Shown here one piece after another: positions 17,003-26,094 of a stretch of DNA of 64,000 bases. The stretch is from Nitrospirales bacterium (GTDB lineage: Bacteria; Nitrospirota; Nitrospiria; Nitrospirales; UBA8639), in the NCBI GenBank assembly GCA_029261355.1, contig JAJDBM010000024.1, forward strand, positions 248,001 through 312,000, read 5' to 3'. The notes under the pieces are model-generated. The model did no database searches. It was not told where the DNA came from and worked only from the letters and a program-made list of their open reading frames with translations. How positions within the stretch are numbered: position 1 is the stretch's first letter; the number at the start of each line of letters is the position of its first letter. A program made the position numbers and the translations under genes.

Positions 17003-18379
17003 TTATAAGTCGTGCAGACGTCCTTGGGCTCTAGCCAGATTGACCCGAGCGGCATTAAACGTGAACAAAGCTTGAATATGATTGTCCCGCGCTTGGGCAA
17101 CAGACGTTTGAGCATTGGTCACTTCAATATTTGTCGCCACACCGACAGCAAAACGCTCTCGTGCGAGATCGAGTTCCTTGAGAGAGAGCTTCAACCCAAG
17201 TTGGGAAACGGCAACTTGTTGTTGTGCCGACTCAATGGTCAGTAGGGCATCACGAACCTCTAGGGTTACCTGATACTCAAGGTCTTGCGTTCGAATAGAT
17301 TCTTGGCGAACGAGACTACGATTTTCAGAGATACGCCCCTCCCGTTGCCCCCCATCAAAGATAGGCACGGTGAGTAATACCTGGACGTTATCGGTAGTGA
17401 GGGCATCTGGAACCTGATTGCCAATCAAACCCACGTCAGCAGATGCTCCCAAATTAGGAACCCGTTCACTAACCACTGAGCTCAACGTCAACGCAGCAAG
17501 CCGCTCACGATGTTTTTGTGCTTGCAACTCCACTCGATTCTCCCTGGCAATTAATAAGGCGTCCACTGTGGTTTGTTCGGGAACATGAATCAACTCCAGT
17601 TCATCGGTAAAAACAATTCGAACATCAAAGGGGAGACCAATGGCACGGATAAGGTTCAGTTTAGCTCGATTAAAGTCATTCCGTGCAACGAGGAGACGTT
17701 GTCGTTCATTTTCCAATTGAACCCGAGCACGAGTCACATCTAAAGTCGTAGCCATCCCCGCAGACTTCCTCTCAACTGCGAGACGAAGCAGTTCGATATT
17801 CAATTTCACATCAGCTTGCCGTGCATCCACAGCTTTTTGAGCTCGAAGCCCCTCAAGGTAGACGAGACCAGTGGTCGCCATCGTGTCTCGCTCACTAACT
17901 TGAGAATCCAAATTGGCCACATCAATACCAGTGGTGGCTGCCCGCCAACGTTGAATCAAGCTCAGACTAAAAATATTTTGCGTCAGAGAGGCTCTCGCCT
18001 CATAAAAATCTATTGGTTTTGAGACCGAAGGATTTCCACCAAATGATCCAAAGAAAAATCGGCGGCGTGCGCCACTGACTCGACCCGAGATATTGGGCAA
18101 CAAGGCTCCAAACCTTGTATCAGCCACATGTTCAGCTTGAGCAATTTTCTCTTTAAAAATTTGAACGGCCGGATTTTGATCCACGGCAGCCTGCATCGCA
18201 TCCCGCAAACTCAACCGCAGTTCAGGAAATGCTTTCTTGTCAGGAACTGATGCAGGCTTATCAGTAGCAGCACGTGTTCCATCTGATCCACACAGAAGAA
18301 TACCCAAACACACCGCAACTACCCAGAATGAGTGATTCGGAAAACTTCCCCCGACATGTCCATCAATTTTCCATTTCAT
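17003..18379 (-). CDS. TolC-family outer membrane efflux protein
   Basis: A 458-residue outer-membrane channel. A signal peptide is visible in the N-terminal stretch VVAVCLGILLCGSDGTRA, and two homologous outer-membrane-efflux repeats follow, with long alpha-helical segments such as SLRDAMQAAVDQNPAVQIFK and LARERFAVGVATNIEVTNAQ. It would form the trimeric exit duct for the RND pump encoded just upstream on the same strand (44-base gap). It is the last gene of the tetR-MFP-RND-TolC operon. Confidence 0.92.
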   Translation of the reverse strand: MKWKIDGHVGGSFPNHSFWVVAVCLGILLCGSDGTRAATDKPASVPDKKAFPELRLSLRDAMQAAVDQNPAVQIFKEKIAQAEHVADTRFGALLPNISGRVSGARRRFFFGSFGGNPSVSKPIDFYEARASLTQNIFSLSLIQRWRAATTGIDVANLDSQVSERDTMATTGLVYLEGLRAQKAVDARQADVKLNIELLRLAVERKSAGMATTLDVTRARVQLENERQRLLVARNDFNRAKLNLIRAIGLPFDVRIVFTDELELIHVPEQTTVDALLIARENRVELQAQKHRERLAALTLSSVVSERVPNLGASADVGLIGNQVPDALTTDNVQVLLTVPIFDGGQREGRISENRSLVRQESIRTQDLEYQVTLEVRDALLTIESAQQQVAVSQLGLKLSLKELDLARERFAVGVATNIEVTNAQTSVAQARDNHIQALFTFNAARVNLARAQGRLHDL

Positions 18380-18423
18380 AACTTCTCGTTCTTCAAAATT
18401 ACATCCAATACCAGAAGGACCCT

Positions 18424-21400
18424 TTACACTTCGCTTGTTTCAGGAATAAGCGAAGCTGCCATTCGTTGCTGTCGTTTCTGCTTCAACTCCATCACGATAC
18501 CAAATAACGCCGGAACCACGAACAACGTAAAGAGCGTTGACATCACTAATCCACCTAACACCACACTGCCAATCCCTCGATACAATTCCGATCCTGCACC
18601 TGAGGACAACACAAGAGGTAGTAACCCAAAAGTTGTCGTGAGCATACTCATCATGATCGGTCTAATTCTGGACCGGACAGATTCGCGAATAGCTTCTTGC
18701 GCCGAAAGCCCGAGGGGCATTCCTGTTTCGAGAGAAGCGTCGTCTTGTGGATCACGAGGCTTCATGAAATTCAATGCTTGGTGAACCACGAGAATCGCAT
18801 TGTTGACCACCACGCCGATGAGAATGATGAAGCCAAGCATCGTTAGCACATCAAGAGGTTGATAGGCCACAAAAATATTCACCAAAAACAACCCGACAAA
18901 CCCACCGGCGGCTGCCAACGGAACACTAAAAATAATCACCAAAGGATAGAGGAAACTTTCAAACAAGGCTGCCATCAGTAAATACGTAATGACCAATGCC
19001 AGTAGAAAGTTCCACTTCAAGCTTTCATAGGTTTTTGTCAAATCATCAGCCGTACCCGATAAATGAATCTGATACAAACGACCCAATTGCCCACTTTGTT
19101 CCAACGGAGTCAGGATCTGCTCCCTGATCAAACTCATGGCCGTTTCAAGCGGCATTTCTGAGGATGGAATCACTTGAATCACGATTGATCGCTCACGTTC
19201 AATATGATTAATTTGCTCGGGACCTGAGACTAATTCAATATCAGCAATCGCTCCGAGAGTCGTCAGGTGCCCTCCTCGTGTATAGATAGGAATAGACTCG
19301 AGGTCTTGCGTCCGATTCGCATACTGATCCTCACCCCTCACCGTCAAATCAATTTCGTCCCCTTCAAATTGATAGTCACTCGCTTTAGCACCATCCACCA
19401 ATGCATTCACCATAAATCCGACTTCTCGATTGGTGACTTGAACATCTGCGGCACGATCGCGGTTAACTGTCACATGGACTTCAGGACTTCCCAGGTCAAG
19501 ACTTGGCTTTGGCCGAAGCTGAGCATTAGGAAGTAGTTTCATTGTTTTACCAAATATCTGGCCGCCTAACGCAATCAATGTCTCTAATTCTGGCCCAGTA
19601 ATCTCAATATCAATATTACGTCCCTCACCAAGACCTCGCTGAAATAAGTTGCGCTGCGTCACAATACTAAATACACCAGGTAGATCAGCCGTGGCGCGTC
19701 GAAAAAGCGGGATGAGTTCTTTGACACGTTCATCCTGATTAGTCCGCCCCCCCATAAAGACCATTCGACCGCGGGCCACATAAAAAAAGTTTCGGATACT
19801 CGGCCCGTCTAGCGCAGCCTCTTCTGGCGTCCCTGGCTTGGCATCCCAGTATGGACTCAATACGCTTTCAATGGCATTCCCCATTTTGATAAATTCATCA
19901 GGGTTGTACCCAGCCGGTGGAAGCAAGATCCCAATCACTAAATTCCGATTCCCATTCGGAAGATATTCAGCTTTTGGCAAGAGTAACAATGTAAGGCCAA
20001 CGGCTAAGAATGTCAGAGCCGCAACTGTCACGATTCGTCTTAGCTGATTACCACACAACCAATAGATGAAATTGGCAAATCGATCGGCACTGATTCCTCT
20101 TCGTTGCAAGAAGCTATCGGTTTTTCGTAAAGCATGATCAACGCCTAAAGAGTTTTCGGATGAACTATTAGATACGTCCGACCTTTTTTTAGCTGTGGTC
20201 AGAATTCGGGCAGAGAGACTTGGAATCACCGTAATAGACACCAACAGACTGAGGCCCACTCCTGCACTAATCGCAATAGCAATATCTTGAAAAAGCTGAC
20301 CGGACTGTTCTTTTACAAAGACAATAGGAATAAAGACGGCAATCGTGGTGAGCGTACTGGCTAACACTGCACCCCACACTTCGACCGCACCATCATAGGC
20401 CGCACGAACCAACTCTTTCCCCATCTCGCGATGGCGATAAATATTCTCCAGCACCACAATAGAGTTATCAACCAACATCCCCGCGGCGAATGTCATGCCG
20501 GCAAGACTTATGACATTCAGATTCCGTCCCAACATCCACAAGGTGATGAAGGTCCCCATGATACTAATAGGAATAGCAAGTCCAATCACCAGCGTCGTGC
20601 TACCCGTCCGAAGAAACAAAAATAAGATAGTCACGGCCAAGAGACTACCCACGATCAAGTTTTGCTGAACAAGAGAAAGCGAATTATAGATATAATCCGT
20701 TTCATCATAGACTTGAAAGAGTTTCAACCCTCGTGGCTCTAATAAATCTGCATTCAGATCATCGACGGCCTTTCGAAGCCCATCCATGGTATCTAAAACA
20801 TTCGCACCAGTCTCTCGTATCGCATTCACCGCAATACATGGACGGCCTGATTGCCGGACGATTTGTTCCTCATCTTTATAGGCCACGCGAACGGACGCCA
20901 CATCTCGAACATAAACGGGGACACCCGCCCTTCTTGCAATAATGACATCTTCAATTTCTTCAGGACTCTGATATTCCCCTACCGTTCGAACGACGTAGCT
21001 TCGCTTTCCTTCATTAAAATTTCCGGCACTAAAATCTCGATTTTCCTCATCCAAGGCACGAGACAAATCTGACAAGGTCAAGGATCGAGCCGCAAGTTTA
21101 TGTGGAGAGACCAGAACCTGAACTTCTCGTTCTCGCCCACCATAAACATTAGAAGCCGCCACTCCAGGAATTCGTTCAAAACGAGCTTTAATGACATCCT
21201 CAGCGAAATCTCGCATCGTATCAATATTAACAGGATTGCCATCTATCGTCTGAAAGATAAACCAACCAATGGCCGAACCCGCAGTATCGGCACTACTAAT
21301 GACTGGCTCATCGACTTCGTCAGGATATTCTTTAACCTGATTGAGTCGATTCGAGGCTCGCAAAAGCGAACTATCAATATTGGTTCCAGCTGGGAAGCGC

Positions 21401-21678
21401 AAAATCACCTTACCCGACCCATTGGAACTCTGGGAGAACATTTTCTCCAGTCCTTCAACACCCTTTAGCTGCTCCTCTTGTTCATCAATGATCTCTCGCT
21501 CAACTTCGTTTGGACTGGCCCCTTGCCAACTTGTATCAATCGTGATTTCAGTTTTACTGACATCAGGTGTCAATTGGACCGGCAACTGCTTGAGCGCAAC
21601 CAAACCAAATATGACAATAAGAAGCACACCCACCGTAGTGGTCACAGGATTGCGAATGGCAAATTGAACAAGAGGCAT
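18424..21678 (-). CDS. RND efflux transporter permease (AcrB-like)
   Basis: A 1084-residue inner-membrane pump with 12 predicted helices and two large periplasmic loops. The N-terminus MPLVQFAIRNPVTTTVGVLL is typical. In helix 4, GMLVDNSIVVLENIY keeps the first proton-relay Asp (AcrB Asp407 position), while the second is Asn, as in many non-AcrB RND families. PLAAAGGFVGL and GIVVNNAILVVHQA mark the second half. It exports hydrophobic or amphiphilic compounds by proton antiport; no heavy-metal signature was obvious. It lies 3 bases after the MFP gene. Confidence 0.94.
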   Translation of the reverse strand: MPLVQFAIRNPVTTTVGVLLIVIFGLVALKQLPVQLTPDVSKTEITIDTSWQGASPNEVEREIIDEQEEQLKGVEGLEKMFSQSSNGSGKVILRFPAGTNIDSSLLRASNRLNQVKEYPDEVDEPVISSADTAGSAIGWFIFQTIDGNPVNIDTMRDFAEDVIKARFERIPGVAASNVYGGREREVQVLVSPHKLAARSLTLSDLSRALDEENRDFSAGNFNEGKRSYVVRTVGEYQSPEEIEDVIIARRAGVPVYVRDVASVRVAYKDEEQIVRQSGRPCIAVNAIRETGANVLDTMDGLRKAVDDLNADLLEPRGLKLFQVYDETDYIYNSLSLVQQNLIVGSLLAVTILFLFLRTGSTTLVIGLAIPISIMGTFITLWMLGRNLNVISLAGMTFAAGMLVDNSIVVLENIYRHREMGKELVRAAYDGAVEVWGAVLASTLTTIAVFIPIVFVKEQSGQLFQDIAIAISAGVGLSLLVSITVIPSLSARILTTAKKRSDVSNSSSENSLGVDHALRKTDSFLQRRGISADRFANFIYWLCGNQLRRIVTVAALTFLAVGLTLLLLPKAEYLPNGNRNLVIGILLPPAGYNPDEFIKMGNAIESVLSPYWDAKPGTPEEAALDGPSIRNFFYVARGRMVFMGGRTNQDERVKELIPLFRRATADLPGVFSIVTQRNLFQRGLGEGRNIDIEITGPELETLIALGGQIFGKTMKLLPNAQLRPKPSLDLGSPEVHVTVNRDRAADVQVTNREVGFMVNALVDGAKASDYQFEGDEIDLTVRGEDQYANRTQDLESIPIYTRGGHLTTLGAIADIELVSGPEQINHIERERSIVIQVIPSSEMPLETAMSLIREQILTPLEQSGQLGRLYQIHLSGTADDLTKTYESLKWNFLLALVITYLLMAALFESFLYPLVIIFSVPLAAAGGFVGLFLVNIFVAYQPLDVLTMLGFIILIGVVVNNAILVVHQALNFMKPRDPQDDASLETGMPLGLSAQEAIRESVRSRIRPIMMSMLTTTFGLLPLVLSSGAGSELYRGIGSVVLGGLVMSTLFTLFVVPALFGIVMELKQKRQQRMAASLIPETSEV

Positions 21679-21681
21679 CGG

Positions 21682-22773
21682 TTACCCTTGAGACTCCAAT
21701 ATTCGCACGGGCTGCCCTGGACGCAATCGCTCATTTCCTTCCACGACGACAGACATACCAACCTGAATATCTCCAGTCACCTGTACAACCTCGTCTAAAT
21801 GAAGCATCGGCGTGACTGGAATCTGAGATACCTGACCTTCATTGACTAAATAGACAAACTCCCGTCCACCTCGAAGCACCAACGCATCTTTCGGAATGAC
21901 TAACGCGTCATAGGGAGCCCCGACCTGTAAAGTGACACGCGAGACCATGCCACTCTTAATCGCTAAGCCTGGATTAGGAATTTCGATGTTAATAGGAAAT
22001 GTTCGAGCCGCCCGATCAGCTTGCGCCACAACCGAGAATACGCGGCCCTGCGCTTGAATGTCTGGCAACCCATCAAACCCAGCAATCACAGGATCATTCA
22101 CATGAATATCCTTCACGTAACGTTCCGGCAAAGGGATCTGTACTTGCACACGAGAGAGGTCAACCACCTCGACCACTTGCCCGCCAGACGAGACCCACTG
22201 CCCCACTTCGGTAAACTCTTTGGTAATCCATCCATCAAACGGTGCGACAATTTGTGATTGCCTCAATTGATCCCGTACCTGTTGGATCTCTGTTTCTAAT
22301 TGAATCAATCGTTGTCGCAAGGCACTCTCTTCCGTCACCGCATCATCAAATTCCTTTTGAGTCACGAGTTCTTTTTCAAATAACACCTTGACGCGCTGAA
22401 GATCTTTCCGCGCTTGCTGATAGCGCGTTCGAGCTTCTTGATGAGAAGCTTCCACGGAATGAAGTTGGATGTCCAAACTATTAGTTCGAAGACGCGCAAG
22501 TACTTGGCCATGCTTCACCGCCATACCTTCTTCCACAGGAAACACTTGGACGAGTCCGGCAATTTCACTGGCAACGACGCTTCGGCGCCAAGGCTCTACC
22601 GTCCCAACCAACGAGACGGATCGCTGCACTTCCTGCATCACGACAGTCGCCACACGAACCGGAGACGGCGGTCTCCCCTGCGGCGGTTCGGCCGACGGCG
22701 GCTCACTGCAAGCAGCAAGCAGCCCTCCCAGACACAACAACACGAGACTTAAGCGTATATGCATGTTCACCAC
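21682..22773 (-). CDS. RND efflux periplasmic adaptor (membrane fusion) lipoprotein
   Basis: A 363-residue HlyD/AcrA-type adaptor bridging the RND pump and TolC channel. A lipobox LLAAC at about residues 18-22 predicts lipid anchoring. The order is beta-barrel, lipoyl half-motif, coiled-coil hairpin (residues 100-170: ARTRYQQARKDLQRVKVLFE), second lipoyl half (VAPFDGWITKEFTEVGQWV) and membrane-proximal domain. It is separated by only 3 bases from the downstream pump and from the upstream tetR gene, so it is in the same operon. Confidence 0.93.
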   Translation of the reverse strand: MVNMHIRLSLVLLCLGGLLAACSEPPSAEPPQGRPPSPVRVATVVMQEVQRSVSLVGTVEPWRRSVVASEIAGLVQVFPVEEGMAVKHGQVLARLRTNSLDIQLHSVEASHQEARTRYQQARKDLQRVKVLFEKELVTQKEFDDAVTEESALRQRLIQLETEIQQVRDQLRQSQIVAPFDGWITKEFTEVGQWVSSGGQVVEVVDLSRVQVQIPLPERYVKDIHVNDPVIAGFDGLPDIQAQGRVFSVVAQADRAARTFPINIEIPNPGLAIKSGMVSRVTLQVGAPYDALVIPKDALVLRGGREFVYLVNEGQVSQIPVTPMLHLDEVVQVTGDIQVGMSVVVEGNERLRPGQPVRILESQG

Positions 22774-22776
22774 AAT

Positions 22777-23412
22777 TCACTCACTTTTTCTTGTCTGATT
22801 TTCAAGACCATTCAGAAATAAACTCCCTAGTAATTCCCCTTTACTCTCCAGCGACTCCGCTGGACTTGACTGAAGAATCCAGGCATACATCGTCGAATTT
22901 AACATTCCATGAAAAGCTAGGGACGTGGCTTCTGGATCAAGTCGCTGAAACTCACCAGTACGAACCCCTTCACGTATCAAGTCAGCCACAAGCGTAATTT
23001 GTGCTAAATAGAGAGTCCAAACGCGATCTCCAAATGCACTCTTCACCGTCCACTCAAACCCGCTCCATTCAGAGACATAGATTCGAAAGAAATCTCGATT
23101 TCGGTCAGCAAACGCCAATTTCACCTCAATGACTGCCGTCATTTTCTCCGTCGCTGTGTCTGCTTGCGCAATGCGCTCATCCAATAGTCGAAGCAATTCC
23201 TCAACCTTGGCTTCCATGAGCGATATATAGATTTCTTCCTTACTTTCAAATATTCGATATACAGTCCCCATGGCAAACTGTGCAGCGCCAGCAATTTCTG
23301 CCATACTCGTCTTAAAAAAGCCATGCTTAGAAAACAGTCGTTCAGCCGCACAGAGGATTTCACCCCGACGAGCTTCGACTTCGCGCTGCTTTCTTTGAGT
23401 ACGCTGATCCAT
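22777..23412 (-). CDS. TetR/AcrR-family transcriptional regulator
   Basis: A 211-residue regulator. The N-terminal HTH includes ILCAAERLFSKHGFFKTSMA and GTVYRIFESKEEIYISLM, the classic TetR pattern; the C-terminal ligand domain resembles the AcrR-type group (EGVRTGEFQRLDPEATSLAF). It is the first gene of the efflux operon, so it probably represses itself and the pump until an inducer binds. Inverted ATTCTA/TAGAAT sites upstream are candidate operators. Confidence 0.92.
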   Translation of the reverse strand: MDQRTQRKQREVEARRGEILCAAERLFSKHGFFKTSMAEIAGAAQFAMGTVYRIFESKEEIYISLMEAKVEELLRLLDERIAQADTATEKMTAVIEVKLAFADRNRDFFRIYVSEWSGFEWTVKSAFGDRVWTLYLAQITLVADLIREGVRTGEFQRLDPEATSLAFHGMLNSTMYAWILQSSPAESLESKGELLGSLFLNGLENQTRKSE

Positions 23413-23432
23413 AATAAATTATCGGAACAATT

Positions 23433-23469
23433 ATTCTAATACATGACATCAAATTCTACAATATAGAAT
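23433..23469. promoter_or_regulatory. Candidate TetR operator
   Basis: A perfect inverted repeat ATTCTA-CAATA-TAGAAT lies at 23453-23469, 41 bases upstream of the tetR start. A further ATTCTA at 23433-23438 is exactly 20 bases (two helical turns) away, and TAGAAA occurs at 23485. Spacing and position fit autoregulation by a TetR dimer pair; binding is inference. Confidence 0.45.
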
Positions 23470-23640
23470 AACCATTCACTTTAGTAGAAATTTGAAGAAA
23501 ATAGTCTTGCCGTTCTCAACAAGACACCATGACCAATCAGCAGCAATGTGAGGGATTGAAAAATACCCCGATAACCGTAAACTCCACATGGTGATCAAGA
23601 ACGCATCTTGTCACCAAACTTATATCGTTATCTCTTCTGC

Positions 23641-23925
23641 TTGAGGGCCGCCTGACACGCCTCAAGATACGATAAACACCATCACCTCAGAACTGTCAGC
23701 ATTTAAGGGATACACTTGATCTTTGGGAAACACCAACAGATTCTCATTTAAAGTCCTACTATTGTTATAAATACACCGCCAAGTGGTCCAGCAGGCCTAT
23801 AAAAAATCCATATTTCTTCCTGCCCTGCCCCAAACTCTTCCCTATCTCCCCCTGGCGTGAACCTGACAATCACCGACCAATCAAATTGGCTCCTCTCTCA
23901 TTCGTTAGGCAAGCAATTCCAGGAT
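23641..23925 (-). pseudogene. Decayed fragment of a DUF502 membrane-protein gene
   Basis: On the minus strand, translation in shifting frames gives NLLVFPKDQVYPLNADSSE followed by VMVFIVS-stop and, upstream, FDWSVIVRFTPGG. These align with NLLVFPKDQVRPLDADSSE, VMAFIVS and FDQPVMVTLTPNG of the intact DUF502 protein at 34869-35483. At DNA level, matches such as TGTTTCCCAAAGATCAAGTG are obvious. Frameshifts and stops interrupt the frame, and the N-terminal membrane part is not recognisable. It is a relic of a duplicated or older copy. Confidence 0.85.
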
Positions 23926-24087
23926 TCAGGTATACAATAATTACGCGACCGAAGGTTCCCTCTGCATTTGTTCTATACAGGCAGACACCTCATAGGACTA
24001 TGACATTTTGATTAATACGACTTCCAGGCTATTCCTCTACTATATAAACAAAATCGAAAATCCCCTCTTACGATTAACTAAGCAACT

Positions 24088-24832
24088 CTAATCCCCTCGC
24101 CTCTTAATGTTCCTAATGGCTTGTGCATGAATTTGGGAGACCCTCGATTCAGTAATATTCAGTTTTTTCCCAATATCTTTCATGCTTCGCTCTTCAAAAT
24201 AGTACTCGGCCAGAACAAAACTTTGAGGATACGGAAGATTCTTAATCTTCATTGTCAATGTGTCTTGAGTTTCTTTTTCGACCATCGCCTGCAAAGCTCC
24301 GCTGTTTTGATCAGAAACCCTCGTTTCTTCAACGTTCACCATGAGTTCGGAAAAAATTATTAAACCAGACTTTTTCTCATCTTGACGAATACGATCAATC
24401 ATTTGAGGAGTTAGCTGACAGTTCAAGCCCAGATCATTATCTGACGGATGGAATCCATATTGTTGCTCAAAACGCTGAGTGGCCTTCCGGAAATTTCTAA
24501 TTTTTTGAATTGTAGAACGAGGCGCCCAACTCATTTTTCGTAGCTCATCCAAAATCGCCCCTCTCACACGATGAAGAGCAAAAGTCTTGAATAATGTATG
24601 TCGAGAGGGGTCGAACCGCTCCAAGGCTTCAAGAAGGCCAAGCGTTCCAACGCTGATCAGCGTCATCAATATCATAACTGCCTTGTCGACACCTCGCATA
24701 CCTCCTCGCAACAACTCTCACACATGGAAGTAAGGCCTTAATCTTCGCTTCTCGCTCATCTGCATGCAAACACGAGGAATTCGCCCAAGACACGTTCGGA
24801 CGTTGTGAAATCCCTTGCCGTTTCTTTGACAT
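24088..24832 (-). pseudogene. fliA: FliA-family sigma factor gene, frameshifted
   Basis: Two overlapping frames together encode a sigma28-type factor of about 248 residues, the normal length. The first (start 24832) gives EREAKIKALLPCVRVVARR and SYDIDD (region 2.1), then goes out of frame. The second gives LISVGTLGLLEALERFDPSR, FKTFALHRVRGAILDELRK (regions 2.3-2.4) and a C-terminal region-4 HTH (MKDIGKKLNITESRVSQIH). One extra G between the GAC and CTG codons (about position 24661) explains the break: removing it restores DIDDLISVGTLGLLEA. No flagellar genes are nearby. It is a pseudogene, a sequencing error or, less likely, a recoded gene. Confidence 0.8.
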
Positions 24833-25530
24833 GTTCTCTCCTTAATCCTTTTATTTGGCCGACTTTGAGATCTCGCTTCTCGCTCAATAAAATAGCAGAA
24901 CCTGTTTCATTAGCTGCAGTGAACATAACTTGAGCAACTCCGGTGCCTAAACAATGAAACATAGACATTGATAGCCGTTATGGATGTTCTGACTGAGCCG
25001 TTGCATATTCGTATTCCCGGGAAGTGTACTTTGAGGCAACGAGAGAGAAAGACGAAATGTTCACCGTAGAAATGACAGGGTAAATTTTTGAATTTCTGTA
25101 AATTTTACTGGATTAGTTAACGATGCATACGAGTGTAACGCTTCTATTTCGCAGAACTCCGACCACATCATAGGTTCAAATACTTTGTTGACTGTGCCTC
25201 AATTCGTAACCTTACCATTCAATACGTCAACTTTTTTCACTTGGCATGTTCATTTCTTGAATAAATTCGTTTTATTGCTACTAATTTTATGAGGATATTA
25301 CGAGTTCCTTCTATCTTTATTTTGTTCATCAAATATAAAAGTCATGGCACGAATACTGAAGTCAGGTAAAGGACAGCACAAGAAAAGCCCATAAAGAAAC
25401 AAGTATCTTTAGATTGCTTCATAGTAGTCCGATATCAACTAAAGGGCCTAAATCCATTAGGTGTTGTCAAAATGTGGATACCATTCAGAACAGAAATACT
25501 GAGAGTCAAATTTTGTAGGAGGAGATGAAA
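24833..25530. other. Intergenic region upstream of the H-NOX operon
   Basis: About 700 bases between the divergent broken sigma-factor gene and the H-NOX gene. There is no convincing coding frame. Two copies of GTAAATTTT occur 18 bases apart (25080 and 25098). TGGCACG at 25345-25351 matches a sigma54 -24 box but lacks the -12 GC, so it is not called a promoter. Confidence 0.4.
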
Positions 25531-26094
25531 ATGAAAGGTGTTGTGTTCAACCTATTTGAGCAATTCGTTGTCGAAAACTGGGGAGAGGAAATTTACGAAC
25601 AAATATTAGATGAAACAACACTTGAGACAACTGAACCATTTGTTGGTCCTGGCACATATCCTGATGGAGACTTCCTTGCTTTAGTGGTCAAAGCAACAGA
25701 GAAGCTCAATGTAACGGTACCTGATGCCGTTCGTGCTTTTGGAAAGTTTTGTTTTCCAAAACTTGCAGACGTCTTCCCAAACTTTGTCAATATGCATACC
25801 CATCCAAAAGCCTTTCTCAAGACGATTGATTCTGTCATCCATGTCGAAGTGAGAAAACTATTTAAGGATGCTCAAACCCCTTCATTTCGATACGAAGATC
25901 CGAGTCCAGAGCAATTAGTCCTCATCTATGAATCACCAAGAAAATTTTATGAATTTGTTGAAGGACTGCTTGATGGAGTGAGTGACTACTTTAAGACCCC
26001 AATCCAACATTCACGAACCATTTGCACTGAGAATGGACAGGAATTCGCACGATTTGAACTCACATTTGGAGAATTGGAGCCAACCCACTCGTGA
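25531..26094 (+). CDS. H-NOX heme nitric-oxide sensor protein
   Basis: A 187-residue stand-alone H-NOX (HNOB) domain. The N-terminus MKGVVFNLFEQFV, the proximal heme ligand His104 in SVIHVEVRKLF, and the YxSxR heme-propionate motif YESPR (Tyr133, Ser135, Arg137) are all present, so heme and NO (or O2) binding is expected. I chose the second ATG (25531) because TAGGAGGAG lies 8 bases before it and the family starts MKG. The gene overlaps the following histidine kinase gene by 4 bases, so the kinase is the likely partner, as in HnoX-HnoK pairs. Confidence 0.94.
   Translation: MKGVVFNLFEQFVVENWGEEIYEQILDETTLETTEPFVGPGTYPDGDFLALVVKATEKLNVTVPDAVRAFGKFCFPKLADVFPNFVNMHTHPKAFLKTIDSVIHVEVRKLFKDAQTPSFRYEDPSPEQLVLIYESPRKFYEFVEGLLDGVSDYFKTPIQHSRTICTENGQEFARFELTFGELEPTHS

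Noticed and set aside
24756-24968. 70-codon minus-strand frame upstream of the broken sigma factor
   Set aside because: It overlaps the N-terminal sigma-factor frame in another phase and shows no motif; the sigma-factor reading explains the region better.
25241-25260. TTGGCATG/TTTCTTG as another sigma54 promoter
   Set aside because: The GG-N10-GC rule fails (TC instead of GC) and the distance to the nearest gene is large.
25345-25360. Sigma54-like element upstream of the H-NOX gene
   Set aside because: TGGCACG is a perfect -24 box, but the -12 position lacks the required GC, and it is about 180 bases from the gene.
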